64,000 nucleotides of DNA from Stutzerimonas stutzeri TS44 (GTDB lineage Bacteria; Pseudomonadota; Gammaproteobacteria; Pseudomonadales; Pseudomonadaceae). Below, in pieces: positions 28,595-38,583 of the stretch. The notes under the pieces were generated by a model. It was not told the origin of the DNA and made no database searches. It was given only the letters and a program-made list of their open reading frames with translations. The translations under genes were made by a program, and so were the position numbers. The DNA is taken from the NCBI GenBank assembly GCA_000263395.1, contig AJXE01000006.1, positions 87,188 to 151,187 on the forward strand, written 5' to 3'. Position 1 is the stretch's first letter, and each line of letters opens with the position of its first letter.

Positions 28595-29425
28595 ATGAGC
28601 GCCGAACCCGCCTCCATCGAGCGCAGACCGTCCGTGCCACTGATCGACACCCACACCCATCTGGACTTCGAGGATTTCGACGCCGACCGTCAGGCCGTGC
28701 TGGCACGCTGTGCGGCCCTCGGCGTCGAGCGCATCGTCGTGCTCGGCGTGCATGCACAGAACTGGCAGCGCGTCTGGCAGCTGGCCAGCGAGCAGCCGGC
28801 CGTCTACGCCGCACTCGGGCTGCATCCGGTGTACCAGCACCAGCACCGCGACGAGCACCTCGCGGCGCTGGGCGAATGGCTGCAGCGCCTGCGCGGCGAA
28901 GCGAAGCTCTGCGCCGTCGGCGAGATCGGCCTGGACTACTACATCGACGCGCCGGACCATGAACGCCAGCAGTACCTTCTCGAGCGCCAGCTGCAGCTGG
29001 CCAGCGACTTCGAACTGCCGGTGCTGCTGCACGTGCGCCGCGCCCATGCGGCGATGATCGCCACGCTCAAGCGCCATCGGCTGCGCCGCGGCGGCATCGT
29101 GCATGCCTTCAGCGGCAGCTGGGAGGAAGCGCGCGAGTATCTGAAGCTGGGTTTCAGGCTGGGCCTCGGCGGCGCCGGTACCTGGCCGCAGGCCCGACGC
29201 ATGCAGCGCGTGCTCGAGCAGTTGCCGCTGCACGGCATCGTGCTGGAAACCGACGCGCCGGACATGCCGCCGGCGGGCCACGCCGGCGAGCGCAACAGCC
29301 CGGAGCTGCTGCCGGAGATCTGCCAGCGGCTGGCCGAACTCAAGGGCATCAGCACCGCAGAACTGACCGCCGCCAGCTATCGCAACAGCTGCGAACTGTT
29401 CGGCTGGCCGCTCGGCGACGCCTAG
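28595..29425 (+). CDS. TatD-family metal-dependent hydrolase (YjjV-like)
   Basis: A 276-residue TIM-barrel hydrolase of the TatD DNase family. The metal ligands are in DTHTHLDF, GEIGLDYY (bridging Glu), LHVRRAH, VHAFSGS and ETDAPDMPP. TatD proteins are 3'-5' exonucleases or putative phosphoesterases, and the YjjV branch is poorly defined. ATG 28595 directly follows the stop of the small upstream gene. It is convergent with the chemoreceptor gene, only 7 bases apart. Confidence 0.88.
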   Translation: MSAEPASIERRPSVPLIDTHTHLDFEDFDADRQAVLARCAALGVERIVVLGVHAQNWQRVWQLASEQPAVYAALGLHPVYQHQHRDEHLAALGEWLQRLRGEAKLCAVGEIGLDYYIDAPDHERQQYLLERQLQLASDFELPVLLHVRRAHAAMIATLKRHRLRRGGIVHAFSGSWEEAREYLKLGFRLGLGGAGTWPQARRMQRVLEQLPLHGIVLETDAPDMPPAGHAGERNSPELLPEICQRLAELKGISTAELTAASYRNSCELFGWPLGDA

Positions 29426-29432
29426 TGCCCGG

Positions 29433-31463
29433 CTAGACGCGGAAGGCACCGATCAGCTGCTGCAACTGCCCCACCAGCTGGGTCAGTTCGCGACTGGCCT
29501 GCTCGGTATGCCCGGCGCCCTCGGCGGTGCGTTTTCCGGCTTCGTTGATCGCCACGATGTTGCGGTCGATATCATGCGCCACGGCCGTCTGCTGCTCGGC
29601 CGCCGCGGCGATCTGCTGGCTCTGGTCGACGATGCTGCCGACCGCGCCGAGGATGTGCTCCAGCGCCTGCTCCACCTGCGCCGACTGGCTTACCGTGCCC
29701 TCGGCCAGCGCGTGGCTGGCGTGCATGGTCTTCACCGCCGCACCGACGCCGCCCTGCAGGCGCGCGATCATCTGCTCGATCTCCTCGGTGGACTGCTGCG
29801 TGCGCCGCGCCAGGTTGCGCACTTCGTCGGCAACCACGGCGAAGCCGCGGCCCTGTTCGCCGGCACGCGCCGCCTCGATCGCCGCATTGAGCGCGAGCAG
29901 GTTGGTCTGCTCGGCGATGCCCTTGATCACGTCGAGCACCTGGCTGATCGCCGCGCTGTCGTCAGCCAGGCGATTGATCACCTGTACCGACTGCGCGATT
30001 TCCTCGGCCAGGCGCTGGATGCCGCTGACCTGCGCGCTGACCAGGCCACGACCGCTGACGGTTTCGGCGTTGACGTCCTGCGCACTGCCCACCGCCGCCT
30101 CGGCGCTGGTGGCCACCGCCTGGGCGGTGGCGGACATCTGATTCATCGCGGTGGCAACCTGCTCGATCTGGCTGCGCTGCTCGGAGACCGTCTGGTTGCT
30201 CTCGCCGGAGACGTTCTCCACGCGCCCGGCCTGACGCTCGACTTCACCGACGGTCAGCCCGACCCGCTCGATCAGCTCGCGAATCCGCGCCACGCCATCG
30301 TTGAACAGCTGGCCCAGCTCACCCAGTTCGTCACGGCTCTGCACCGCGTAGCGCGCGGTCATGTCGCCCTCGGCGACACACTCCATGACCCGCCCGAGCC
30401 CGCGCAGCGAGGCCCGCGTCGAGACGTAGAAGCCACCGTAGAGATAGGCCACCAGCAACAGCACGACGCCCAGCGCGCTCAGCAGCAGGGTCATCAGCAG
30501 GCGCTTCTGCACCAGCCGCTCGGCGAGGTCGCCTTCGAGCAGCTGCAGGATCTGGTCGTTGAGCTGGTAGGTCTTCGCCATCTCGGCGCCGATCCGGTCG
30601 TAGAACTGCGCCCAGGGCCGATCGAAATCGTCGGCCATGATCACCTCGTCCTGCAGGATCTCGCTGGCGAGCCCCAGCGAATCGCGGCTGGCACTGGCGT
30701 ACTGGTCGAGCTGCGCGCGGGCCGCGGCGCTGCCGGCGAGGCTGTCCTGCAGTTGCGCGGCGTACTGCGCCTGCAGCCGCTCCAGTTCGAGCACGAGGTT
30801 GTCCAGCGTGTTGCTGGCATCGGAGTTCAGGTAGCCCTGACCAAAGGTGTAGGAGCCCACCGCACGCCCCTGGCCGAGCGTCGCGGTGATGGTCGGCGTC
30901 ACGCTGGTCAGCAGTTCGGCGAGCTGGCGCACTTCGCGCTGGGCGTCCTGGCTGAGGCCGGACTGCCCGGCGATCAGCCGGATCATCACCTGCACGCGCC
31001 CCAGCAGGCTCGCCGCCATCGCGGCCTTGGACTGCAGCGACTGCTCCGCCTGCGCGCTGCCCAGCGCCGTGCTCAGCTCATCGCGGCGGGCGCTGAATTC
31101 GGCGATCTGCTCGGGATCGTCGCTCACCGGGTGCAGGGCCTGCAGGCGCGTCGACAGCCGGGATTCGACCTGGCCGCGACGCTCGGCGAGCGCCGCGGCA
31201 TTGCCGGCCTGGCCGATGATCGCCTCGATCTGCACCAGGTCGTGCCAGTCTTCCACGTCGCGGCGCAGCTGCAGCGCGGAGCCGAGCAGCTCAAGGCTCT
31301 GCAGTTCGTTGCGGGTACCGACGAACTCCCGGTACGAATCACGCACCAGGTAGAAGTTGCTCAGCAGCATGGGGACGAAGAACAGCAGGCTGACGAGACT
31401 GAACTTCATGCCGAAGCTCAGCCGGTTCATGAACGCGACTGCGGGATACAACAAAGTTTTCAC
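29433..31463 (-). CDS. Methyl-accepting chemotaxis protein
   Basis: A 676-residue chemoreceptor with two transmembrane helices (about 17-40 and 320-345), a long helical periplasmic sensor of roughly 280 residues, then HAMP and a signalling domain with the conserved hairpin [20 protein letters not shown]. The start is GTG 31463, supported by GGGAG 8 bases upstream. The location next to ampE corresponds to PA4520 of P. aeruginosa. The ligand is unknown. There is no C-terminal CheR-binding pentapeptide. Confidence 0.9.
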   Translation of the reverse strand: MKTLLYPAVAFMNRLSFGMKFSLVSLLFFVPMLLSNFYLVRDSYREFVGTRNELQSLELLGSALQLRRDVEDWHDLVQIEAIIGQAGNAAALAERRGQVESRLSTRLQALHPVSDDPEQIAEFSARRDELSTALGSAQAEQSLQSKAAMAASLLGRVQVMIRLIAGQSGLSQDAQREVRQLAELLTSVTPTITATLGQGRAVGSYTFGQGYLNSDASNTLDNLVLELERLQAQYAAQLQDSLAGSAAARAQLDQYASASRDSLGLASEILQDEVIMADDFDRPWAQFYDRIGAEMAKTYQLNDQILQLLEGDLAERLVQKRLLMTLLLSALGVVLLLVAYLYGGFYVSTRASLRGLGRVMECVAEGDMTARYAVQSRDELGELGQLFNDGVARIRELIERVGLTVGEVERQAGRVENVSGESNQTVSEQRSQIEQVATAMNQMSATAQAVATSAEAAVGSAQDVNAETVSGRGLVSAQVSGIQRLAEEIAQSVQVINRLADDSAAISQVLDVIKGIAEQTNLLALNAAIEAARAGEQGRGFAVVADEVRNLARRTQQSTEEIEQMIARLQGGVGAAVKTMHASHALAEGTVSQSAQVEQALEHILGAVGSIVDQSQQIAAAAEQQTAVAHDIDRNIVAINEAGKRTAEGAGHTEQASRELTQLVGQLQQLIGAFRV

Positions 31464-31683
31464 ACGACGTCTCCCAATCTTATTGGTATGTGCTTGCGGC
31501 TGTTGCAGCCGCAGCGGGGCTCGTCAGAGAGAAGTAGCGGATCGAGTTATACGGGATATCGGTAGGCGCTTTTGTAACTTAAGGTAATGGCCTTATGGCA
31601 TCGCAGCGCCGCCAGCCCGCGGTGCGGCGGCCCGCGGGTAGTCGCGGGCGGTTATGGCGCATCATTCAGCCAGGCGGGGTGGT

Positions 31684-32520
31684 TCAGGCGAGCAGCGTCC
31701 ACAGCGCGAGCGCCGCGTACCAGAGCACGCGCGCGCGCACCAGCAACGCACCGAGCGCGTCGAGCCGGGCGACACCCGCCTCGCCGACGATCGGCGGCTC
31801 GAGATCGGCCGCCTGCGGACCGACCTCGGCGAGCAGCTGGCGCGCCGGCATGTCCCAGTCGAGCAACCGGTGCAGCAGTGCACGGTTGAGCGCGACGAAA
31901 TTGCCGACCAGTGCGAAGCTGGCCAGCAGCACCCGTACCGCCAGCCAGTCGAAGGCGTGACGCACCTGGCCGGCGCGCTCGCGCAGCGGGTCCAGCTGCG
32001 CGTGCTCGACGGTCAGCGCCAGCAGCCGGTAGGCCAGCGCCGCCATCGGTCCGAGCAGCACGTACCAGAAGATCACCGCGAAGAAGCCCTGGTAGCTGCG
32101 CCACAGCAGCAGGCCCTGCGCCGCCTGCAGCAGGCCCGCCGGCGCAGCCTCGCGCAGCCCCAGATCACGCTCGGCCACCAGCGCCGCGGCCTCCTCGTCG
32201 CCACGCCGCCAGGCATCGCGAAACGGCCCGAGTTCGCGCTTCACCGCGCCGCGTCCGAGGCTGTACAACACCACCAGCAGATGCAGTGGCAGGCTCAGCC
32301 AACCATAGGCCAGCGGCTCGAGCAGCCACAGCACGACGCCAAGCAGCAGTACCGGCAGCAGCACCAGCAGCGCGAGCGCCAGCCACGGCGATGCGGCCAG
32401 CCGCGGCCGCGCCTCGAGCCGGCGCAGCTGGGCGAGCCAGACGCCATCGCGCTGCAGCCGATGCCGCCAATCGGAGAATTTCTCGATCAGCAGCACCAGC
32501 AGAATCACCAGAAAACTCAT
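31684..32520 (-). CDS. ampE: AmpE, beta-lactamase regulation membrane protein
   Basis: A 278-residue inner-membrane protein of the CobD/CbiB-like AmpE family, about four helices, encoded with AmpD. ATG 32520 (MSFLVILLVLLIEKFSDWRHRLQRD) matches the family N-terminus; a GTG two codons upstream (32526) is better spaced from the AGGA and cannot be excluded. It follows ampD by about 20 bases. The molecular role of AmpE in sensing cell-wall turnover is unresolved. Confidence 0.88.
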   Translation of the reverse strand: MSFLVILLVLLIEKFSDWRHRLQRDGVWLAQLRRLEARPRLAASPWLALALLVLLPVLLLGVVLWLLEPLAYGWLSLPLHLLVVLYSLGRGAVKRELGPFRDAWRRGDEEAAALVAERDLGLREAAPAGLLQAAQGLLLWRSYQGFFAVIFWYVLLGPMAALAYRLLALTVEHAQLDPLRERAGQVRHAFDWLAVRVLLASFALVGNFVALNRALLHRLLDWDMPARQLLAEVGPQAADLEPPIVGEAGVARLDALGALLVRARVLWYAALALWTLLA

Positions 32521-32542
32521 CGTCACGTCTTCGCTTCCTCGT

Positions 32543-33094
32543 TCAACAGGTGATGGCGGCGGCGCGCAGGCGCAGCCAGTCGAATGCCGGACCGGGATCG
32601 GTCTTGCGCCCCGGGGCGATATCGCTGTGGCCGCAGATCCGCTCGCCGGTGATCGCCGGATAGGCGTGCTGCAACAGCCGGCACAGTTCGATCAGCGCTG
32701 TGTATTGCGCGTCGCTGTAGGGTTCGTAGTCGGTGCCTTCCAGCTCGATGCCGAGGGAAAAATCGTTGCAGCCCTCGCGCTCGCCGAAGCGCGACACCCC
32801 GGCATGCCAGGCGCGATCGAGGCAGGAGACGAACTGGGTGATCGTGCCGTCGCGCTCGATGAGGAAATGCGCCGACACGCGCAGCTCGGCGATCTCGGCG
32901 AAGAACGGATGCTCGCCGCACGGCAGGCAGTTCTGGAAGAACTGCTGGACCCGGCCGGTGCCGAACTGGCCGGGCGGCAGGCTGATGTTGTGTATGACCA
33001 GCAGCGAGATCTCGCCGTCCGGGCGCTCGTTGAAGTTCGGCGAAGGGCAATGGCGGACGCCCGCGCACCAGCCGGTCGCGCGATCCAGATACAT
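32543..33094 (-). CDS. ampD: 1,6-anhydro-N-acetylmuramyl-L-alanine amidase AmpD
   Basis: A 183-residue cytoplasmic zinc amidase that removes the peptide from anhydro-muropeptides during cell-wall recycling and so keeps AmpR-controlled beta-lactamase low. The amidase_2 zinc ligands are in LLVIHNISLP, ICGHSDIAPGRKTDPGP (His and Asp), with the catalytic Glu in LGIELEGTD. It has full length and no signal peptide, as expected for AmpD rather than the secreted AmpDh forms. It forms an operon with ampE. Confidence 0.94.
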   Translation of the reverse strand: MYLDRATGWCAGVRHCPSPNFNERPDGEISLLVIHNISLPPGQFGTGRVQQFFQNCLPCGEHPFFAEIAELRVSAHFLIERDGTITQFVSCLDRAWHAGVSRFGEREGCNDFSLGIELEGTDYEPYSDAQYTALIELCRLLQHAYPAITGERICGHSDIAPGRKTDPGPAFDWLRLRAAAITC

Positions 33095-33162
33095 GGGGTG
33101 GCCTTGGGTTGACGGCAGGCTGGCAGGCTAGCCGCAGCGGACCCGCCGCCGCAAGTCGGGCG

Positions 33163-33876
33163 CTAGCGACGCAGCCGCGCAGCAGCTGCCTTCTCGTCCC
33201 GCCGCGAAGCCAGCCGATCGGCCAGCCGGGTGGGCTCGGGCAGGCGATAGCGGGTGACGTACTGCATCACCAGCTGCGGCGCGCTGGCCAGGCTGACGCG
33301 GTTGCCCGGCGACACGATCAGCGGGCGCACGCGCTCCTTGCTGCGCAGCACCGTACCCAGCACCTCGCCGGTCTTGCGATCGCGCAACGGCACCTGCGCG
33401 CCGCGCGCATCGCCCAGTTCATCGTGTTCGCCAGTGAGAATCTTCTTCGCCACGCCGATGGTCGGCAGCCCGGTCACCACGCCCAGGTGCGCGGCGATGC
33501 CCAGCCGGCGCGGATGAGCGATGCCGTGGCCGTCGGAGAAGATCAGGTCAGGTACCTCCGGCAGCGCTTGCAGCGCCTGCAAGACCGCCGGCAGCTCGCG
33601 AAACGACAGCAGCCCGGGGATGTAGGGCATCGAGGTGGGAATGCGCGTCAGGCTCTGCGCGACCACCTCCAGCGTCTGCGCATCGAGCAGCACGACCGCC
33701 GCGCGGGTGATCTGCCCCTGCTCCTCGAAACCCACGTCGACCCCGGCGATCAGCCGTAGCGGCGGGAAGTCGTCGACCAGCCGCACCTGCGCCGCCAATC
33801 TCAGCTGCAGCGCGCGCGCGGCGGCGGGCGTGCCGTCCCAGTCGGCGAACGGCTCGGACGGATAGGGGCTGCTCAT
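33163..33876 (-). CDS. nfi: Endonuclease V
   Basis: A 237-residue nuclease that nicks DNA one base 3' of deoxyinosine. The catalytic acidic residues sit in IAGVDVGF, and SFRELPAVLQAL, DGHGIAHPRRLGIAAHLG and GVAKKIL are the family hallmarks. ATG 33876 is preceded by GAGGAG; an N-terminal extension of the frame is rejected. Confidence 0.92.
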   Translation of the reverse strand: MSSPYPSEPFADWDGTPAAARALQLRLAAQVRLVDDFPPLRLIAGVDVGFEEQGQITRAAVVLLDAQTLEVVAQSLTRIPTSMPYIPGLLSFRELPAVLQALQALPEVPDLIFSDGHGIAHPRRLGIAAHLGVVTGLPTIGVAKKILTGEHDELGDARGAQVPLRDRKTGEVLGTVLRSKERVRPLIVSPGNRVSLASAPQLVMQYVTRYRLPEPTRLADRLASRRDEKAAAARLRR

Positions 33877-34024
33877 AGCTTTTCTCCTCGGTGAAATCAT
33901 GCGCTCGATGGGGCGACGGGCGGCAATGGCGGCTGGACAGTCACGGCAAAACATACGACGCTTGCGCCGCACAACGGCAGTTTCATCCTACAGCCGGTTC
34001 ACCACACAACAATCAGAAACGCCC

Positions 34025-35014
34025 ATGAACTCGCCCGCTCTCAGTCGCATCAGCATCCTGGCCAGCGCAGGGGTCTTCGCTTCGACCCTCATGCACGCCA
34101 AGGATTTCTTTCACATGGCCAGCCTGCGTCGCGGCCGGCAACGCGGCGCAGACCTCGCACCCGCGTTCGAAACTCGCCTGGTCAGCCCCGACGGCCTGCC
34201 GGTGACGACCTTCAGCGGCACCACTATAGCCGTCGATGGCGCGCTGGAAGACGCCGATGTGGTGATCCTGCCGGCTTTCTGGGGCGACTTCGATGCGCTC
34301 TGCGCGCGCTATCCGCAGGTGCTGACGTGGTTGCGCCGCTGCCATGCGGCCGGCAGCACGATCTGCGGCGAAGCCACCGGAGTGTTCTGGATGGCCCAGG
34401 CCGGGCTGCTGGATCATCGCGAGGCGACCACCCACTGGCGCTTCGCCGGCGAGTTCGCCGAGCGCTTCCCGCAGGTACAGCTGAGCCCGGACAAGCACCT
34501 GACCGACAGCGACAACCTCTACTGCGCCGGCGGCACCACCTCGTCGTGCGATCTGTATCTGTATCTGGTCGAGCGCTTCTGCGGCGCGGCCGTCGCCCAG
34601 GGCATGGCGCGCGACGTGCTGTTCGAGGTACAGCGCAACTACCGGCCGGGACGGCTCGGCTTCGGTGGGCAGAAGCTGCACCTGGACAGCCGCGTGCTGC
34701 AGATTCAGGAATGGCTGGAAGACCACTTCGCCGAGAAATTCCGCTTCGAGGACGTCGCTCTGCAGCACGGCATGAGCATCCGCAACTTCATGCGGCGCTT
34801 CCAGGCTGCCACCGGCGACAAGCCACTGCACTACCTGCAGCGGCTGCGCATCGAGACGGCCAAGAGCCTGCTGTCGACGACGCGCAAGAGCATCAAGACC
34901 ATCAGCTATGAGGTGGGCTACGACGACGCCAGCTTCTTCGCCCGGCTGTTCCGCCAGCACACCGACGTGTCGCCGAACCAGTATCGGCAGCAGTATCGGC
35001 ACAAGAGCGGCTGA
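34025..35014 (+). CDS. GlxA-family AraC-type transcriptional regulator
   Basis: A 329-residue regulator: residues 1 to about 190 form a DJ-1/PfpI-like domain (ADVVILPAFWGDF, GSTICGEATGVF with the elbow Cys, TTHWRFAGEF), followed by two AraC helix-turn-helix units (FEDVALQHGMSIRNFMRRF and TISYEVGYDDASFFARLFR). Such regulators control amine, carnitine or arginine use. No target operon is adjacent. The stop codon is two bases before the GCTGGAA repeat tract. Confidence 0.87.
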   Translation: MNSPALSRISILASAGVFASTLMHAKDFFHMASLRRGRQRGADLAPAFETRLVSPDGLPVTTFSGTTIAVDGALEDADVVILPAFWGDFDALCARYPQVLTWLRRCHAAGSTICGEATGVFWMAQAGLLDHREATTHWRFAGEFAERFPQVQLSPDKHLTDSDNLYCAGGTTSSCDLYLYLVERFCGAAVAQGMARDVLFEVQRNYRPGRLGFGGQKLHLDSRVLQIQEWLEDHFAEKFRFEDVALQHGMSIRNFMRRFQAATGDKPLHYLQRLRIETAKSLLSTTRKSIKTISYEVGYDDASFFARLFRQHTDVSPNQYRQQYRHKSG

Positions 35015-35016
35015 CG

Positions 35017-35100
35017 GCTGGAAGCTGGAAGCTGGAAGCTGGAAGCTGGAAGCTGGAAGCTGGAAGCTGGAAGCTGGAAGCTGGAAGCTGGAAGCTGGAA
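35017..35100. repeat. Heptanucleotide tandem repeat (GCTGGAA)x12
   Basis: Twelve perfect copies of the 7-mer GCTGGAA fill 84 bases right after the regulator stop codon, in the gap before the convergent zapE. Downstream, GCTTCCAGCTTC (35116-35127) is the exact reverse complement of the tract, so a transcript could form a long sliding hairpin. As the unit is not a multiple of three it opens all frames, producing spurious ORFs. Confidence 0.95.
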
Positions 35101-35148
35101 GCGAGTCAGGGTGTTGCTTCCAGCTTCAGGCTTCAAGCCAGCGCTGCA

Positions 35149-36243
35149 TTACGGCTTGTGCGGCCGTGACAGATATTCGTGCGACTGCATCTCCAGCAGA
35201 CGGCTGAGGGTGCGCTGGAATTCGAACTCCAGGCGTCCGCCGGCATACAGGTCCTTGAGCTCGACCTCGGCGGAGAGGATCAGCTTGACGTTGCGGTCGT
35301 AGAACTCGTCGACCATGTTGATGAAGCGCCGCGCCATGTCGTCCTTGGCCACGGTCATCCGCTCGATGTTGGATACCAGCACCGCCTCGAAGATCTTGCC
35401 CAGCTCGATGTAGTCGTTCTGGCTGCGCGGGCCGTCGCACAGGGCGCGGAACTCGAACCAGGCGACGTCGTTGGCCACCCGGCGCGCCATGATCTCGCGG
35501 TTCTCGATCAGCAGCGCCTCGTTCTCCTGCACCGTGCAGTTTTCCGTCAGCAGGCTGCGGAAGCTCTTTTCCAGGCTCAGTTCGGCCTCGGCATCCAGCG
35601 GGAAGTGATACAGCTCGGCCTGTTCCAGCGCGCGCAGGCGGTAGTCGATGCCGCTGTCGACGTTGACGATCTCGGTGTGCTGCTTGAGCAGGGCGATCGC
35701 CGGCAGGAAGCGCGCGCGCTGCAGGCCGTCCTTGTACAGGCCGTCCGGCACGATGTTGGAGGTCGCGACCAGGGAAACGCCGTTCTTGAACAGCTCCTCG
35801 AGCAAGGTGGCGAGAATCATCGCGTCGGTGATGTCGGAGACGAAGAATTCGTCGAAGCAGATCACCCGTGCCTCGTCGGCGAAGCGCTTGCCGATGATGG
35901 TCAGCGGGTTCTTCTCGCCCTTGAGCGTGCGCATTTCCTCGTGCACGCGCTTCATGAAGCGGTGGAAGTGCGTGCGCATCTTCTGCTTGAACGGCAGCGC
36001 ATCGAAGAAGGTATCGACCAGGTAGGTCTTGCCGCGACCGACCCCGCCCCAGAAGTAGATGCCCTTGATCGGTTCCTGCGACTTTTTGCCGAACAGCTTG
36101 CCGAACAATCCGCTGCCGCCGCGCTCGTTGGCGACCAGGTCGTCGTACAGCCGCTGCAGATGGCGCACCGCGTTTTCCTGGGCGGCATCGTGGAAGAAGT
36201 CAGGTCGTTGCAGGTCGGCCCGATAGCGCTCAAGAGGGGTCAT
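35149..36243 (-). CDS. zapE: Cell division ATPase ZapE (AFG1 family)
   Basis: A 364-residue AAA-like ATPase that associates with FtsZ rings during constriction, especially under low oxygen or heat. Walker A is FWGGVGRGKTYLVD, Walker B CFDEFFVSD, sensor TSNIVPDGLYKDGLQR. ATG 36243 (MTPLERYRADLQRPDF) gives the normal length; the longer frame is rejected. Confidence 0.94.
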   Translation of the reverse strand: MTPLERYRADLQRPDFFHDAAQENAVRHLQRLYDDLVANERGGSGLFGKLFGKKSQEPIKGIYFWGGVGRGKTYLVDTFFDALPFKQKMRTHFHRFMKRVHEEMRTLKGEKNPLTIIGKRFADEARVICFDEFFVSDITDAMILATLLEELFKNGVSLVATSNIVPDGLYKDGLQRARFLPAIALLKQHTEIVNVDSGIDYRLRALEQAELYHFPLDAEAELSLEKSFRSLLTENCTVQENEALLIENREIMARRVANDVAWFEFRALCDGPRSQNDYIELGKIFEAVLVSNIERMTVAKDDMARRFINMVDEFYDRNVKLILSAEVELKDLYAGGRLEFEFQRTLSRLLEMQSHEYLSRPHKP

Positions 36244-36392
36244 GGCGGAGTCTGGGTAGTGAAACGGGGCCGACACTTTAGCGGCGCCCTCGATCGTTGG
36301 CAATTTGCTCAGCTTGGTCAAACCTCTCGCCCTCCTCTATGAATTCGTCACATATCGCACCGGCCGGGCGCAGCGGTTGCGCCCGGCCCGAC

Positions 36393-37751
36393 TCACTCGA
36401 CCAGCGTCGCCAGCGCCGCGCGTACCCGCAGCATGGCCTCATCCATAGCCTCGGCGCTGTCGTAGCTGGGACTGTCGGCGATGCACTCCTCGCCCAGCCA
36501 CAGGGTGAACTGGCTGCCTTCGTCCTCGCGCAATTCCAGCGCATCCGGCCCGCCGGCGATCAGTCGCTGGGTCAGTTGGCCGATCGCCTGCGGATTGCTC
36601 AGCGGTCGCGACAGCAGCAGCTCCTCGCCATCGGCGGCGAAGAAGCGGAAGCGGAAGGCGCCGTCGGCCTCGCGAAAACTGGCGAAGCGCGCGACCTTGC
36701 CGGCTTTTTTCTTCACCGGTGCCGCGCTCTGCGTTGCGCTGGCGAAGTTGCGCAGGCCCACCGCCTCGCGCAGCTCGCCGAGGAACGGGGTGGCGATCCG
36801 GCGTGCCTTGGCGGCGCCGGCCTGGAGGATGTCCTCGAGTTCGGCAGGCTTGGCGATCAGCTGGCGGTAGAGCTCGCGGGGCTCGCCCAGTTCGTTGTCG
36901 AGCAGCTCGAACAGGCGCTGCTTGGCCTCGCCCCAGGCCAGGCCGTCACACAGCTCGGCACGGAAGGTGGCCAGTTGCGCCGGGGTGGCGAAGGCCTGGT
37001 AGAGCGTGAACAGGTGCGAGCTGTCCGGGTCCTTCGGCTCGCCCGGCAGTTTGGAGTCGGTGACGATGCGCGCCACCGCGGCCTTCAGCTCCTTGGCGCT
37101 GCCGAACAGCGGGATGGTGTTGTCGTAGCTCTTGGACATCTTGCGCCCGTCGAGGCCCGGCAGCGTTGCCACGCTCTCCTCGATCACCGCTTCCGGCAGG
37201 GTGAACAGCTCGCGGCCCTGGCCGAACAGGTGGTTGAAGCGCTGGGCGATGTCGCGCGCCATCTCGACGTGCTGGATCTGGTCGCGGCCGACCGGCACCT
37301 TGTGCGCGTTGAACATGAGGATGTCGGCGGCCATCAGCACCGGGTAGCTATACAGCCCCATCGTCACGCCGGCGTCCGGGTCCTCGCCGTTCTCGACGTT
37401 CTTGTCCACCGAGGCCTTGTAGGCGTGCGCGCGATTGAGCAGGCCCTTGGCGGTGACGCAGGTGAGCAGCCAGGTCAGCTCGGGGATTTCCGGCACGTCG
37501 GACTGCCGGTAGAAGGTCACGCGCTCGGCATCCAGGCCGCAGGCCAGCCAGGTGGCGGCGATTTCCAGGCGCGAACGCTGGATGCGCAGCGGGTCATCGC
37601 ACTTGATCAGCGCATGGTAGTCGGCGAGGAAATAGAACGAGTCGGCGCTGGCTGCGCGACTGGCAACGATCGCCGGGCGGATGGCGCCGGCGTAGTTGCC
37701 CAGGTGAGGCGTACCGGTGGTGGTGATACCGGTGAGGATTCGGGTCTTCAT
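36393..37751 (-). CDS. trpS: Tryptophan-tRNA ligase with C-terminal extension
   Basis: A class I aminoacyl-tRNA synthetase that charges tRNA-Trp. The HIGH-like motif is TPHLGNY at residues 14-20 and the KMSKS motif is [10 protein letters not shown]. The catalytic core ends near residue 335. A linker of Ala/Lys and then a small domain of about 100 residues follows, with [24 protein letters not shown], which resembles the YegP/DUF1508 fold. E. coli TrpS (about 334 aa) lacks this; the extended form is typical of pseudomonads. ATG 37751 gives 452 residues. Confidence 0.93.
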   Translation of the reverse strand: MKTRILTGITTTGTPHLGNYAGAIRPAIVASRAASADSFYFLADYHALIKCDDPLRIQRSRLEIAATWLACGLDAERVTFYRQSDVPEIPELTWLLTCVTAKGLLNRAHAYKASVDKNVENGEDPDAGVTMGLYSYPVLMAADILMFNAHKVPVGRDQIQHVEMARDIAQRFNHLFGQGRELFTLPEAVIEESVATLPGLDGRKMSKSYDNTIPLFGSAKELKAAVARIVTDSKLPGEPKDPDSSHLFTLYQAFATPAQLATFRAELCDGLAWGEAKQRLFELLDNELGEPRELYRQLIAKPAELEDILQAGAAKARRIATPFLGELREAVGLRNFASATQSAAPVKKKAGKVARFASFREADGAFRFRFFAADGEELLLSRPLSNPQAIGQLTQRLIAGGPDALELREDEGSQFTLWLGEECIADSPSYDSAEAMDEAMLRVRAALATLVE

Positions 37752-37819
37752 CGCGTTGATCTCGTTTCGATGCGACGCAGGCACGGGCAAGGACGTGCCT
37801 GCGAGTGGCGGGCGGAAAG

Positions 37820-38446
37820 CTACAGACGGGGCGTCACCAGCTCCTTCAGCTCCACCAGCTTGGTGTGGAAAAAGTGGCCGCATTCTGCCACTTTCAGCAG
37901 TTCATGGGGGCGCGTCAGCGCAGCCGAGTAGGCGTACACCGAGGCCGGATCGATCACCTCGTCCTGCTCCGGCTGGATGATGGTCAGCGCGCCCTGTGCG
38001 ACCGCTGCCTGGCCGGCCAGGCGCGACACCGCCGGCGCCACCAGAAACAGCTTGTCCAGCGCCCGACCCTGCGCCTCGAGGCGCGCAGCCAGGGCCGCGG
38101 CGACGAAACCACCGAAGGAGAACCCCAGCAGGCACAGCGGCAGGTCCGGGTGTTGCGCCGTCAGCCAGCGCAGCGCGGCTTCGGCGTCATCCACCTCGCC
38201 TTCGCGCATGTCGTGTTCGCCGGCGCTGGCGCCGACGCCGCGATAGTTGAAGCGCAGCGTGCTGTAGCCCAGGTCGCGCGCCGTGCGCTGCAGGGTCGAG
38301 ACGACCTTGTTCAGCATCGTGCCGCCCTTGACCGGGTTGGGATGGCAGATCAGCGCCAGCCCCCGGGCCTGCGGCTGATCGTAATACAAGGCTTCCAGCG
38401 CGCCGCAGGGGCCGTCGAGAGAGAGAGAGGTTTCACGTTTCAACAA
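37820..38446 (-). CDS. Alpha/beta hydrolase
   Basis: A 208-residue alpha/beta-hydrolase of the dienelactone-hydrolase-like type: oxyanion segment [25 protein letters not shown], nucleophile elbow [10 protein letters not shown], acid in [10 protein letters not shown] and catalytic His in ECGHFFH. The substrate is unknown. The start appears to be TTG (38446) with GGAG 8 bases upstream; no ATG or GTG fits the conserved beginning [12 protein letters not shown]. It diverges from zapG/yhcB. Confidence 0.83.
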   Translation of the reverse strand: MLKRETSLSLDGPCGALEALYYDQPQARGLALICHPNPVKGGTMLNKVVSTLQRTARDLGYSTLRFNYRGVGASAGEHDMREGEVDDAEAALRWLTAQHPDLPLCLLGFSFGGFVAAALAARLEAQGRALDKLFLVAPAVSRLAGQAAVAQGALTIIQPEQDEVIDPASVYAYSAALTRPHELLKVAECGHFFHTKLVELKELVTPRL

Positions 38447-38468
38447 GGAAGGAACTCCGTGACCTTGG

Positions 38469-38484
38469 GACGAGTCGACTCGTC
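38469..38484. promoter_or_regulatory. 16-bp perfect palindrome between divergent genes
   Basis: GACGAGTCGACTCGTC lies in the 137-base divergent gap between the hydrolase and the yhcB-type gene. The symmetry suits a dimeric regulator; none was identified. Confidence 0.35.
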
Positions 38485-38583
38485 TTGCTTACCAGCTGCC
38501 AGATGCCGCGGCCTCGCCACGGTGTACAGCGCAGGTATGAGAAGTTAACGTAGGCACAGCCGTTTACATAGAAGGAAGGACTC

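Noticed and set aside
31450..31465. ColR-like box near the chemoreceptor start (GTTTTCAC)
   Set aside because: It lies within the first codons of the coding sequence and matches the consensus poorly on the left half.
34908..35207. Open frame through the GCTGGAA repeats encoding a WKLEAGS repeat protein
   Set aside because: Created by the tandem repeat itself, which opens every frame; no start signal and it begins inside the regulator gene.
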